From: Sphingobacterium sp.
GTDB taxonomy: Bacteria > Bacteroidota > Bacteroidia > Sphingobacteriales > Sphingobacteriaceae
Reading direction: 5' to 3'
Length of the DNA: 47,845 nucleotides
NCBI GenBank assembly: GCA_022712315.1
Contig: JALAGS010000035.1
Span: 1-47,845 of the forward strand
Positions 17,189 through 25,719 of this stretch are shown here, piece by piece (position 1 is the first letter of the stretch; each line of letters starts with the position of its first letter). The translations under genes and the position numbers were made by a program. The notes beneath the pieces were generated by a model. It was not told where the DNA came from. It ran no database searches and saw only the letters and a program-made list of their open reading frames with translations.

Positions 17189-18526
17189 CTATCGGTTAAA
17201 CAACAGACGTTCACCAGCTCCCTTTTCAATGAGCTGACCATCAGAAAAAGCAAGTTTACCTGACACGATGGTATGCGCAATAGTTGAACTAAATGTGTGT
17301 CCTTCAAACGGTGACCAACCACATTTAGACAGAATATTAGCTTTCGATACCGTATAAGGTTTATTGAGATCAACCAGCACAAGATCTGCCCAATATCCCT
17401 CACGGATGTACCCTCTATCTTCAATCTGGAACAATGTAGCGGTATTGTGTGCAGATTTTTGCACCAATTGCTCCAAGGTCATTTTTCCTGCTTTGACCAT
17501 ATCCAACAAGGCTTGCAATGCATGTTGCACAAGAGGCCCGCCGCTTGGGGCTGAAGCATAGGGTTGAGATTTTTCCTCCATCGTATGAGGCGCATGATCG
17601 GTTGCAATCACATCAATATGTCCATCCAGCACTGCTTTTAGAATGTGGTCACGGTCATTGGCCGTTTTTACTGCTGGATTCCATTTGATAAAATTGCCTT
17701 TGGATGCATAGTCCTGATCAGAGAACCAAAGGTGGTGTATACAGGCTTCAGCAGTTATTTTTTTATCCTTCAGCGGAATATCGTTGCTAAATAATGCAAT
17801 TTCTTTAGCCGTTGATATATGAAGAATATGCAAGCGCGTATTGTGTTTTTTAGCCAGTTCGACAGCTTTCGACGAGGATAAATAACAGGCTTCCTCGGAA
17901 CGAATCAATGGATGCATCTCAATCTTCAACCCATCTTCGCCATATTTTTCTTTAAATAAAGCCAAATTGGCCTTTATTGTCGCCTCATCCTCACAATGTG
18001 TAGCTACCAATGTGGGCGCATTCGCAAAGATCCCTTCCAATGCCTTCTCATTGTCGACCAGCATATTGCCTGTAGAGGAACCCATAAAAACTTTTATACC
18101 ACAGACATCTCTCGGATTCGTTTTCAACACCTCGTCAAGATTATCATTGGCTGCTCCCATAAAGAACGAGTAATTTGCCAGCGCATTTTTTGCTGCAATA
18201 TCGTACTTATCTTGAAGCAACTGCTGGGTCAACGTATTAGGAACGGTATTGGGCATTTCCATAAAGGAGGTTGTCCCCCCCGCTACTGCTGCGCGGCTCT
18301 CATGCCATATATCCGCTTTATAAGTTAATCCTGGTTCTCGAAAGTGAACCTGATCATCTATAAGCCCTGGTAATAAATGTAACCCCTCGGCATTGATTTC
18401 CTGATCAGCAGGATGGTTTATTTCCTGAGCAATCATTTCGATTCGACCATTGCTGATATATACGTCAGCAACCTCAACTTTACCTTCATTAACAAGTTGT
18501 GCAGATTTTATAAGAATAGATGACAT
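17189..18526 (-). CDS. pyrC: Dihydroorotase (class I type)
   Basis: A 445-residue amidohydrolase of pyrimidine biosynthesis (carbamoyl-aspartate to dihydroorotate). Metal and catalytic residues visible are H61 in QVHFREPG (the usual first His of HxH is Gln here), K145 in GIKVFMGSSTGN (carboxylated bridging lysine), H177 in THCEDE, H233 and H236 in HILHIST, and D310 in ATDHAPHT. I chose the start at 18526 rather than 18583, because a good promoter occupies 18553-18583 and because MSSILIKSAQ begins the normal fold. It is first in an operon with the two murein peptidases. Confidence 0.93.
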   Translation of the reverse strand: MSSILIKSAQLVNEGKVEVADVYISNGRIEMIAQEINHPADQEINAEGLHLLPGLIDDQVHFREPGLTYKADIWHESRAAVAGGTTSFMEMPNTVPNTLTQQLLQDKYDIAAKNALANYSFFMGAANDNLDEVLKTNPRDVCGIKVFMGSSTGNMLVDNEKALEGIFANAPTLVATHCEDEATIKANLALFKEKYGEDGLKIEMHPLIRSEEACYLSSSKAVELAKKHNTRLHILHISTAKEIALFSNDIPLKDKKITAEACIHHLWFSDQDYASKGNFIKWNPAVKTANDRDHILKAVLDGHIDVIATDHAPHTMEEKSQPYASAPSGGPLVQHALQALLDMVKAGKMTLEQLVQKSAHNTATLFQIEDRGYIREGYWADLVLVDLNKPYTVSKANILSKCGWSPFEGHTFSSTIAHTIVSGKLAFSDGQLIEKGAGERLLFNR

Positions 18527-18552
18527 GTTGAAATTTTTACTTTGCTTTAGGT

Positions 18553-18583
18553 CAAAAGTAAAGATTTGTTGTGGTGATAACAA
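18553..18583 (-). promoter_or_regulatory. Promoter of the pyrC-ldcA-M14 operon
   Basis: Read on the - strand: TTG (18583-18581), a 20-bp spacer and TACTTTTG (18560-18553), a full match to TAnnTTTG. The expected leader is about 20 nt before the ATG at 18526, which supports that start. Confidence 0.7.
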
Positions 18584-18737
18584 GTTATCTCGAGAAAGAG
18601 TTCCTTATAACGACAGCAATTTTTTCTTTAAATACACTCCTTCCTGCTATGTCAAATTTAAAATATCCTTCCCGTATTTGTCCAAATGTAGCGCAGATGA
18701 ATCGTACTGAATCTAAACTAACGAAAGTTAACCGCAA

Positions 18738-18762
18738 AAAAAAGAGGCCTTGGCCTCTTTTC
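18738..18762 (-). terminator. Terminator of the response-regulator gene
   Basis: On the - strand, AAAAGAGGCC pairs with GGCCTCTTTT, followed by a run of eight Ts. It begins directly after the response-regulator stop codon. The loop is very short (AA, or four bases if the inner pair opens). Confidence 0.8.
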
Positions 18763-19458
18763 TTATTCTTTATCAAATTTGTATCCCACTCCCTTTACAG
18801 TCGTCACATAATCGTCACCTATCTTTTCACGAAGCTTACGAATATGGACATCAATCGTACGATTGGTTACCACTACAGAATCTTCCCATATACTTTTTAA
18901 GATCTGTTCGCGTGTAAACACTTTGTTAGGTTTAGATGCCAATAGATACAGTAACTCAAATTCTTTTTTCGCAAGAACGATCTTTTGTTCTCCTTTATAA
19001 ACCAGGAAGGAATCTCTATCGATGACCAAATCTGCAATTTCTATTTTATCTTGAACAGAAGCATCAGACTCTTCGGAAGCATTTCTTCTTAAAATAGCAT
19101 TGATGCGGCTCATCAAGGCGCGGGGTTTAATTGGCTTTGCAATGTAATCGTCTGCACCGACATGAAACCCTGCGATCTCCGAATACTCCTCGCTTCTTGC
19201 TGTCAAAAACACCATGAATGTACTTTTGAATTCAGGCATTGCACGCATGATGCGACAAGCTTCAATTCCGTCCATCTTTGGCATCATCACATCCAAGATA
19301 ATCAGGTCTGGGTTCACTTGTTTGGCAACGTTGATTGCCTCTTCTCCATTTTGTGCTGTAGAGACCTGATAACCTTCACGATTTAAGTTGAATGCAATTA
19401 AATCCAAGATATCCTTTTCGTCATCAACAATTAAAATCTTTTGTTTCGAAGAACTCAT
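18763..19458 (-). CDS. OmpR/PhoB-family response regulator
   Basis: A 231-residue DNA-binding response regulator. The receiver domain (1-120) has acidic-pocket D12 and D13, phosphoacceptor D56 in LIILDVMMP, and K108 in AKPIKP. The C-terminal winged helix (about 135-231) has the EFELLYLLASKPNKVFTREQ and NRTIDVHIRKLREKIG segments of OmpR-type regulators. No histidine-kinase gene adjoins it here, so its partner must be encoded elsewhere. It lies downstream of the thioredoxin-lipoprotein gene in the same direction, with a 103-bp gap, and is probably transcribed separately. Confidence 0.95.
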   Translation of the reverse strand: MSSSKQKILIVDDEKDILDLIAFNLNREGYQVSTAQNGEEAINVAKQVNPDLIILDVMMPKMDGIEACRIMRAMPEFKSTFMVFLTARSEEYSEIAGFHVGADDYIAKPIKPRALMSRINAILRRNASEESDASVQDKIEIADLVIDRDSFLVYKGEQKIVLAKKEFELLYLLASKPNKVFTREQILKSIWEDSVVVTNRTIDVHIRKLREKIGDDYVTTVKGVGYKFDKE

Positions 19459-19561
19459 TTGTCTTATTTTTTTTGCTAAATTATAAACAAAATGATAACA
19501 ATCAGTTAATCTAATGTTACCAAATTATTAAGTAATATAATATTTAACAATAACACCTTGA

Positions 19562-20668
19562 TTACTTAATTGTTTTCTTCAAAAATGCCTCCAGCTCTTC
19601 ACCACGGAGATTCTTCGCTATAATAATACCGTTTGGATCAAGTATATACGATGTAGGCAAGGCTTTCACACGGTAATCGATGACCACGGGCGAGCTCCAT
19701 GCTTTCAAATCAGATACATGTGTCCAAGTCAACTTGTCGTCTTCAATAGCACGCATCCATGAACCAGGATTATCATCAAACGAAACGGAGAGAATATCGA
19801 AGCCTTTATCGTGATAGATATTGTACAATTTAACGATATTAGGGTTCTCCTGACGGCAAGGCATACACCATGAAGCCCAAAAATCAACCAAGGTATACTT
19901 GCCTTTAAAACTAGACAATTTTACTTCCTTATTTGAAGGGGTAAAAGAAATCAGTTCAGGTGCAGGTTGCCCTATAGCCATTTTTTTAAGCTTTTGTGTT
20001 TCCTCCTTAAATTGAGTCACATATCTATTCTCCGTAAATTCATTTTTGATTTTGTCCGCGTAAGCGATAATTTCACTTTCCGCCACTTCTGGGTCTAAGG
20101 TAGAAATTGCATAAAATCCAGCTAGATCATTGTGTTTATCGGAAAAATCGACTGCTTTTTTCGTATAAGAACGTAATTCTTCGGCAAACTTCGCTTTATA
20201 TTCAGCACGAATCTTTTCAATCTCATTAGCGGTAGAATTTGCTGTTAGCTTAGAAAATACAGTCTGCAATGAATCCTGTACATAGTCACGGTAGTTCCGC
20301 TCTTTGGCAAAGGGCTGTATGGTTTTTGACAATTCAGAACCTTCAACCTGATAATCATTGACATCTTTATGCAAATCTGTTTTAAATGTAATCGTTTCGC
20401 CTGGAGAAGCAATCAAATCGTAACGATTTTTCCCCACACGCAAAGACAGCAATCTAGATTGGCTCGCAGGACGTACAAACTGAAATTTATTGTTATCTCC
20501 AAAAAACATAGAGTCCAGTTTTGTATCACCTTCATACAAAGAAATAACTTTGACATTGCCAGGATTATCGACATTTCCGGCGATGGTAAACTGCTCCTTA
20601 TTTTGGCAACTCATCATCAAACCTACGATTCCTACTCCTAAAAAAATTGCCTTTTTCATCCGTATCAT
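19562..20668 (-). CDS. TlpA/ResA-like thioredoxin lipoprotein with DUF4369-type N-domain
   Basis: A 368-residue envelope protein. The leader ends in a lipobox (LMMSC, C21). It is followed by a beta-rich N-terminal domain (about 25-115) like the DUF4369 region common in Bacteroidetes, a helical linker (120-230) and a thioredoxin domain (about 232-368). The redox motif is WCMPC (267-271), with the cis-proline segment ALPTSY near residue 350. It likely acts in periplasmic thiol-disulfide exchange. Translation may start at the second in-frame ATG (20659), which gives a standard MKKAIF leader. Confidence 0.9.
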   Translation of the reverse strand: MIRMKKAIFLGVGIVGLMMSCQNKEQFTIAGNVDNPGNVKVISLYEGDTKLDSMFFGDNNKFQFVRPASQSRLLSLRVGKNRYDLIASPGETITFKTDLHKDVNDYQVEGSELSKTIQPFAKERNYRDYVQDSLQTVFSKLTANSTANEIEKIRAEYKAKFAEELRSYTKKAVDFSDKHNDLAGFYAISTLDPEVAESEIIAYADKIKNEFTENRYVTQFKEETQKLKKMAIGQPAPELISFTPSNKEVKLSSFKGKYTLVDFWASWCMPCRQENPNIVKLYNIYHDKGFDILSVSFDDNPGSWMRAIEDDKLTWTHVSDLKAWSSPVVIDYRVKALPTSYILDPNGIIIAKNLRGEELEAFLKKTIK

Positions 20669-20764
20669 TTTATTTGTTAAGTACCTATTCCCAATAACGC
20701 AAATGGCTTTGCTCTGTTTGATTCACGCCACATTTCAAAGCTCAAAGAATCGTGAAAACTATCA

Positions 20765-20804
20765 GATTTATTCGACATCTTCCAAGGAAGATGTCGAATA
20801 AATC
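20765..20804. repeat. 40-bp near-perfect palindrome
   Basis: The arms are 19 bp each and perfectly complementary (GATTTATTCGACATCTTCC and its reverse complement), with only AA at the centre. It lies in the 221-bp gap between alaS and the thioredoxin-lipoprotein gene, about 85 bp after the alaS stop in transcription order and about 95 bp before the next start. No T-tract follows on the - strand. Confidence 0.85.
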
Positions 20805-20864
20805 GATGGCTTCGTATTGTATATTTAGGGCATAAAATCTTCATTTACATCCTAAGTTTAGCTA

Positions 20865-20882
20865 GGGTAGCCTAAGCTACCC
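20865..20882 (-). terminator. Weak hairpin just after alaS
   Basis: GGGTAGC (20865-20871) pairs with GCTACCC (20876-20882) around a 4-nt loop, 7 bp after the alaS stop on the - strand. No good T-tract follows, so termination would be inefficient. Confidence 0.35.
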
Positions 20883-20889
20883 CTAAAAT

Positions 20890-23505
20890 CTATTTCAAGA
20901 AATCAATGGCTCTTTCTATTGCGCCTTTCAGTCCCGCAGGATTCTTACCTCCGGCAGTAGCAAAGAAAGGCTGACCACCACCACCGCCTTGGATATCTTT
21001 GGCTAAATCACGCACAATATTACTTGCATTCAAGCCTTTTTCTTTTGCCAATTCATCGGATATAACAACCGTTAAACTTGGTTTACCATCAAATTCAGCA
21101 CCGATAACCAAAAATAAGTTGTTAACCGCACCCTTTACGGCGTAAGCTAAGGTTTTAACAGCTTCTGCGCTTGGCAGATCGACGATTGTAGACAAGAAAT
21201 TAATCTCGCCAACCTGTTGGATCTTCCCTTCCAGATCTGATTTTAATGCTAAGGATTTTTCCGTAATACTTTTCTCCACTTCTTTTTTCAAAGCACCATT
21301 CTCATCGATGATTTTACCCAGTGCAGAAACAAAATCTTTCGGATTATTCATAAGCTCTTTCAAATGGTGAACCAATTCGAAATGCTCACGGATAACAGCG
21401 GCAGAACGAGTTCCAGTAATGGCTTCTATACGACGTACACCAGCTGCTACAGCTGATTCCGAAACAATTTTGAAAAACCCTATTTGACCCGTTGCTTTAA
21501 CATGAGTACCACCGCACAATTCTTTAGAATATTGATCTTCGAAAGTAATTACACGAACAAAATCACCATACTTCTCACCAAATAGTGCTGTTACACCTGA
21601 ATCCAATGCCTGTTGATAAGGTACATTCCGTTCCTCTTTCAATGGAATATTTTCACGAATCTTGGCATTGACAATATCTTCCACCTGTTTGATCTCTTCT
21701 TCTGTCATTTTTGCAAAATGAGAGATATCAAAGCGCAAAATATCAGCGTTAACCAACGATCCCTTTTGATTCACGTGACTTCCTAATACCTGCTTTAACG
21801 CCGCGTGCAACAAATGGGTTGCGGAGTGATTGTTTTCCGTATCTATTCTTTTAACTTTATCTACCTGAGCAACAAATGTTCCTTTTAATTCTAAAGGCAA
21901 TTTGTTGGTAAAATGTACAAAAAGACCATTTTCCTTTTTCGTGTCTGTGATGTAAATCTTCTCTCCTGTTTCTTCGGAAACTAATTCCCCCGAATCACCT
22001 ACCTGACCTCCTCCTTCTGCATAAAAAGGGCTAACGGAAAGCACCAATTGAAATTGTTCTTTATTTTTCGAAACAACTTTACGGTATTTTACAACTTCAG
22101 TTTTGGCTGTTAATGTATCGTAGCCAACAAACTCAAATCCTTCGTCGTCGTTTACCACAACCCAGTCGCCTGTATCTATAGCCGTAGCGGCACGGGAACG
22201 ATCTTTCTGGATTTGAAGTGCTTGATTGAAGCCCTCCATATCAACTGTCAATCCCTTCTCACGGGCTAACAATTCCGTTAAATCGATCGGGAATCCATAC
22301 GTATCGTATAGTTCGAAAGCAAAATCGCCATTGATCACTTGATGATCCTCGATATAGTTTTCAAAGCGTTGGACGCCCGTAGACAACGTTCTTAAAAATG
22401 AAACTTCCTCTTCTAAGATTACTTTTTGTACAAAATCCTGCTGTTGGATCAATTCGTCAAATACACCTGCAAACTGAGCTGCCAATACGGGTACAAGTTC
22501 ATTGATAAAAGGCGATTTAAAACCTAAAAATGTATAAGCATAGCGAACCGCACGACGTAAAATACGGCGAATCACGTAGCCAGCTTTATTGTTGGATGGC
22601 AATTGCCCATCGGCTATTGCAAAACTTACAGCACGTATATGATCTGACACCACCCGCATGGCAATATCCGTTTTTTCATCTAGCCCATAGTTGATTCCTG
22701 CTCTATTCGCAATAAAATCAATTGTAGGTGTAAAGACATCTGTGTCATAGTTGGAAGTTTTCCCCTGTATACATCTAACCAAACGTTCAAATCCCATTCC
22801 GGTATCCACATGTTTGGCCGGTAGCGATTGAAGTGAACCGTCTTTCAAGCGATTAAATTGCATGAAGACAAGATTCCAGATTTCGATAACCTGAGGATGG
22901 TCCGCATTCACCAAACTTTGTCCTGAGATCTCTTCGCGCTCTGCTGTACTCCGCATATCGAAATGAATTTCAGAACAAGGACCACAGGGTCCCGTCTCAC
23001 CCATTTCCCAGAAATTGTCTTTTTTGTTACCCAGGAGAATTCTGTCTTCGGCAATCCATTGTTTCCAAAAATCGAATGCTTCCATATCACGCGCTAAACC
23101 TTCTTTTGCATCCCCTTCAAAAATAGTTACATATAAACGATCTTTATCCAGCTTGTATACTTCTGTCAATAGCTCCCAAGCCCAAGCAATAGCTTCTTTT
23201 TTAAAGTAGTCTCCAAAGCTCCAGTTTCCCAGCATCTCAAACAAAGTATGGTGGTAGGTATCGATTCCGACTTCTTCCAAATCATTATGCTTACCGGAAA
23301 CCCGCAAACAGCGTTGCGTATCAGCAACACGAGGAAATTTGATGGGTGCTTCACCAAGAAACAGATCTTTGAATTGATTCATCCCCGCATTGGTAAACAT
23401 TAATGTAGGGTCATTTTTTACAACTACTGGTGCTGAAGGTACTATCTGATGCCCTTTACTTTTAAAAAAGTCCAGAAAGGCTTGACGAATTTCTCTACTT
23501 GTCAT
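20890..23505 (-). CDS. alaS: Alanine--tRNA ligase
   Basis: The full-length 871-residue enzyme charges tRNA-Ala and edits mischarged Ser/Gly. The class II catalytic core is at the N-terminus (motif 1 near FFKSKGHQIVPSAP; GNWSFGDYFK in the core). The editing domain has the zinc site H560/H564 (HSATH) and C664/H668 (CGGTH). The C-terminal domain ends with a glycine-rich segment (IQGGGGGQPFFATAGGKNP) typical of AlaS. It has its own well-matched promoter and short leader. Length and motifs are normal for the family. Confidence 0.98.
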   Translation of the reverse strand: MTSREIRQAFLDFFKSKGHQIVPSAPVVVKNDPTLMFTNAGMNQFKDLFLGEAPIKFPRVADTQRCLRVSGKHNDLEEVGIDTYHHTLFEMLGNWSFGDYFKKEAIAWAWELLTEVYKLDKDRLYVTIFEGDAKEGLARDMEAFDFWKQWIAEDRILLGNKKDNFWEMGETGPCGPCSEIHFDMRSTAEREEISGQSLVNADHPQVIEIWNLVFMQFNRLKDGSLQSLPAKHVDTGMGFERLVRCIQGKTSNYDTDVFTPTIDFIANRAGINYGLDEKTDIAMRVVSDHIRAVSFAIADGQLPSNNKAGYVIRRILRRAVRYAYTFLGFKSPFINELVPVLAAQFAGVFDELIQQQDFVQKVILEEEVSFLRTLSTGVQRFENYIEDHQVINGDFAFELYDTYGFPIDLTELLAREKGLTVDMEGFNQALQIQKDRSRAATAIDTGDWVVVNDDEGFEFVGYDTLTAKTEVVKYRKVVSKNKEQFQLVLSVSPFYAEGGGQVGDSGELVSEETGEKIYITDTKKENGLFVHFTNKLPLELKGTFVAQVDKVKRIDTENNHSATHLLHAALKQVLGSHVNQKGSLVNADILRFDISHFAKMTEEEIKQVEDIVNAKIRENIPLKEERNVPYQQALDSGVTALFGEKYGDFVRVITFEDQYSKELCGGTHVKATGQIGFFKIVSESAVAAGVRRIEAITGTRSAAVIREHFELVHHLKELMNNPKDFVSALGKIIDENGALKKEVEKSITEKSLALKSDLEGKIQQVGEINFLSTIVDLPSAEAVKTLAYAVKGAVNNLFLVIGAEFDGKPSLTVVISDELAKEKGLNASNIVRDLAKDIQGGGGGQPFFATAGGKNPAGLKGAIERAIDFLK

Positions 23506-23526
23506 TTAATTATCTAAAAATATGTG

Positions 23527-23557
23527 CAAACTTACTCAAAATTGGTAGGTTATGCAA
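23527..23557 (-). promoter_or_regulatory. alaS promoter
   Basis: On the - strand: TTG (23557-23555), a 20-bp spacer and TAAGTTTG (23534-23527). It matches the Bacteroidetes consensus and leaves a leader of roughly 15 nt before the alaS ATG. Confidence 0.65.
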
Positions 23558-23792
23558 TGTACAAATCCATATATTGACCGTGAAACGACTGTTTTTAGGA
23601 AGGAGCTAGATTTCTGTTATTGACTTTTCAAACAAAAAAATCAAGTTATAATTTACAGATAGTTAGCATATCCCTATTCTACGCGTGACAGAAATCACAA
23701 ACTACTATTAAATTCAACATTTTAAAAGTGTTATTCATTATTCATATTTGTCTAACGCTTGTCAAAATCAACATGTAAAACAACAAAAACTA

Positions 23793-23823
23793 TTTGACCT
23801 TAGGCCATTCACAATTACATTTG
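23793..23823 (+). promoter_or_regulatory. Promoter of the universal-stress-protein operon
   Basis: TTTG (23793-23796), a 19-bp spacer and TACATTTG (23816-23823). A second TACATTTG follows at 23830-23837 without a matching upstream box. The predicted transcript has a leader of about 100 nt. Confidence 0.6.
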
Positions 23824-23846
23824 TTTTATTACATTTGATAGTAAAA

Positions 23847-23881
23847 TAGGGAATCTAGCCTCCTTTCAGGCATATTCCCTA
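23847..23881 (+). promoter_or_regulatory. Hairpin in the usp 5' leader
   Basis: TAGGGAAT (23847-23854) pairs with ATTCCCTA (23874-23881). Inside it GCCT (23858-23861) pairs with AGGC (23868-23871) around loop CCTTTC. It lies between the predicted transcription start and the ATG at 23928, so it would be in the mRNA. Confidence 0.45.
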
Positions 23882-23927
23882 AGTGCAAAATAATTAAGAT
23901 TAGATTTTGTAGATTAAATTCCCTCTA

Positions 23928-24776
23928 ATGAAAAAAAACATTCTACTACCGGTAGATTTTTCGGCTCATTCTAATAATGCTGTAAATTACGCTGTGGACC
24001 TAGCCCTTGAAAAGGGGTATTCGCTCCATCTTTATCACAATTACACTTCAGCTTCCGCTGTGTTTGAGGAGGAAAGTAGCCAAAACGAAGTCAACTCCCC
24101 AACATTCAAAGCTGATATCCTGATTAAGAATCTTGCGGAATCTATAAAATTAAAACATCCTACGCTTGAGATCACAACACAATGTGAGCGCGGCATGATT
24201 ACCGAAACTCTTCCTGAACTTGCCACTCCAGATCGATTTGATTTTGTCATTATGGGGACTAAAGGGATTACCAACGATGATAGTCAGCTTATTGGCAGCA
24301 CCACCTATGTCATTAGCAAAAAAGCCAAAATACCTGTCCTGGCCATTCCAACTGAAGCTTCCTTTACACCTATCGACAAAGTTGGCTTACTTTCTAATTT
24401 TAAAGAAGAAGAAGTGCAAACAGTACAGGATTTTGTCAACATCATTGGCAAAGACTTTGAACTAAAACTTATGCATGTTCACTACGATCATTCATCAGAA
24501 AACCGGATCGAAGACAAACTTGAAGTATGGAAATATAAGATCAAAAAATATATTGGCGTAACCAATATTGCCATAGAGGTCGACTCTATACAGGGGGATA
24601 TTGAGGACCTAGATACGGTTCCCGAAGTGATTAATGAGATGATCCATGAGGAAAAAATCAAAATACTTCTGGTGACACGATCAAGAAAATCATTCTTTGA
24701 ACGTGTTTTTACCCGATCAGTTGCGAAAGCATTATTTAGCCATCCATTAGTTCCGATATTTTTCACCAAAGCATAA
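23928..24776 (+). CDS. Universal stress protein (UspA family), first of a tandem pair
   Basis: A 282-residue cytoplasmic protein with two Usp-type halves. The N-terminal half opens with the usual KKNILLPVDFSAHS strand and holds the ATP-binding signature G-2x-G-9x-G(S/T) as GTKGITNDDSQLIGST. The C-terminal half (from about residue 150) keeps the fold pattern, but its nucleotide loop is degenerate (LLVTRSRKSFFERVF). Such two-domain Usp proteins respond to starvation or oxygen stress in many bacteria; the trigger here is unknown. The second usp gene follows after 10 bp, so they are co-transcribed. Confidence 0.92.
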   Translation: MKKNILLPVDFSAHSNNAVNYAVDLALEKGYSLHLYHNYTSASAVFEEESSQNEVNSPTFKADILIKNLAESIKLKHPTLEITTQCERGMITETLPELATPDRFDFVIMGTKGITNDDSQLIGSTTYVISKKAKIPVLAIPTEASFTPIDKVGLLSNFKEEEVQTVQDFVNIIGKDFELKLMHVHYDHSSENRIEDKLEVWKYKIKKYIGVTNIAIEVDSIQGDIEDLDTVPEVINEMIHEEKIKILLVTRSRKSFFERVFTRSVAKALFSHPLVPIFFTKA

Positions 24777-24786
24777 TCCTATAGCC

Positions 24787-25629
24787 ATGTCTAAACTATT
24801 AATACCAGTAGATTATTCCGAAAATGCACGAGTTGCCGCATTTTATGCTGCTCAAATCGCAGCCATATCAAATGATGAAATTACACTTTTCCATTCGTTT
24901 ACTTCACACGTCAATAAGTTTGCAAATGCGAAGCATTTAATAGACCCTACTGAGGGAGAGGCTCACCATAAAATGGAAAAGCTTGTAGCCGAACTTCTAC
25001 AGGAATATCCTTCGCTTAAAATTTCTACGCTATTTGCCAATGGCATTTTGGCCGAAACATTGGAAAAACAAGAGATAAAAGAGACCTACCAAACGGTAAT
25101 TATGGGTACAAAAGGAGTCACCGGACTCGAATCTGTGTTGATCGGAAGCAATACATATGATGTTATTAAAGAATCTAAAATACCCGTTTTAGCAGTCCCG
25201 AAAAACGCTGTAAAATTTAAAAATGACAACATTGCTTTATTGACAAATTTCAAACCCGGAGAACTTGAGGTGCTTAAACAAGCGATACCATTGTATGGGA
25301 AAAATTTCCATTTACAGCTTATCCATATCAATAAAAACGAACTAGAAATCAATATTTTAGGAGAAAAACTTGAAAATTGGATCGAACAGATTATCGCTGA
25401 AACTGGGATAGAAGATATTTCCTATATCGTCAAATCACCAAGCTATTTTGCTGGCTCGCGTGAGAATATTGCGAACGGTATTCATACCATTATCCGGGAT
25501 GAAGATATTGATGTTATTTTGATCACAAAAAGTAGAAAAACTTTTTTCCAAAACATTTTTACAGAAAATATTGTTAAGCATCTGGCTTTTGAAATTGAGG
25601 TACCAAACTTTTTTGGACGCGTAGAGTAA
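24787..25629 (+). CDS. Universal stress protein (UspA family), second of the pair
   Basis: A 280-residue paralogue of the preceding gene with the same organisation. The N-terminal opening is KLLIPVDYSENARVAA, the ATP-binding signature is GTKGVTGLESVLIGSN, and the degenerate C-terminal half ends near the parallel segment LITKSRKTFFQNIF. The two proteins have clearly diverged, so the duplication is old. They may form heterodimers. The gene starts 10 bp after its neighbour and is translated from the same mRNA. Confidence 0.92.
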   Translation: MSKLLIPVDYSENARVAAFYAAQIAAISNDEITLFHSFTSHVNKFANAKHLIDPTEGEAHHKMEKLVAELLQEYPSLKISTLFANGILAETLEKQEIKETYQTVIMGTKGVTGLESVLIGSNTYDVIKESKIPVLAVPKNAVKFKNDNIALLTNFKPGELEVLKQAIPLYGKNFHLQLIHINKNELEINILGEKLENWIEQIIAETGIEDISYIVKSPSYFAGSRENIANGIHTIIRDEDIDVILITKSRKTFFQNIFTENIVKHLAFEIEVPNFFGRVE

Positions 25630-25719
25630 CCAAATAATTTTTGGCAAATTTATTGCAAGAGTGTTCAGTGAGTTAATTTAACAACAGTATTATAGTAGAT
25701 AATTTTACAAACACGCATT

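Larger units (their letters stand above)
23506..23927. other. Divergent intergenic region alaS / usp (422 bp)
   Basis: AT-rich, with no gene found. It holds the alaS promoter near its left edge, a usp promoter at 23793-23823 and a hairpin in the usp leader at 23847-23881. The middle (about 23560-23790) has no feature I can support. Confidence 0.7.

Noticed and set aside
17189..18526. The pyrC product as a murein-acting amidohydrolase, suggested by its operon
   Set aside because: The residue pattern (VHFREPG, GIKVFMGSSTGN, THCEDE, ATDHAPHT) and length match bona fide Bacteroidetes dihydroorotases.
18527..18583. Longer N-terminus for dihydroorotase
   Set aside because: A full-consensus promoter occupies 18553-18583 and the family start fits 18526.
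18571..18900. A 109-residue + strand frame across the pyrC/response-regulator gap
   Set aside because: It overlaps the pyrC promoter, the regulator's terminator and the antisense of the regulator gene. Its composition is not protein-like.
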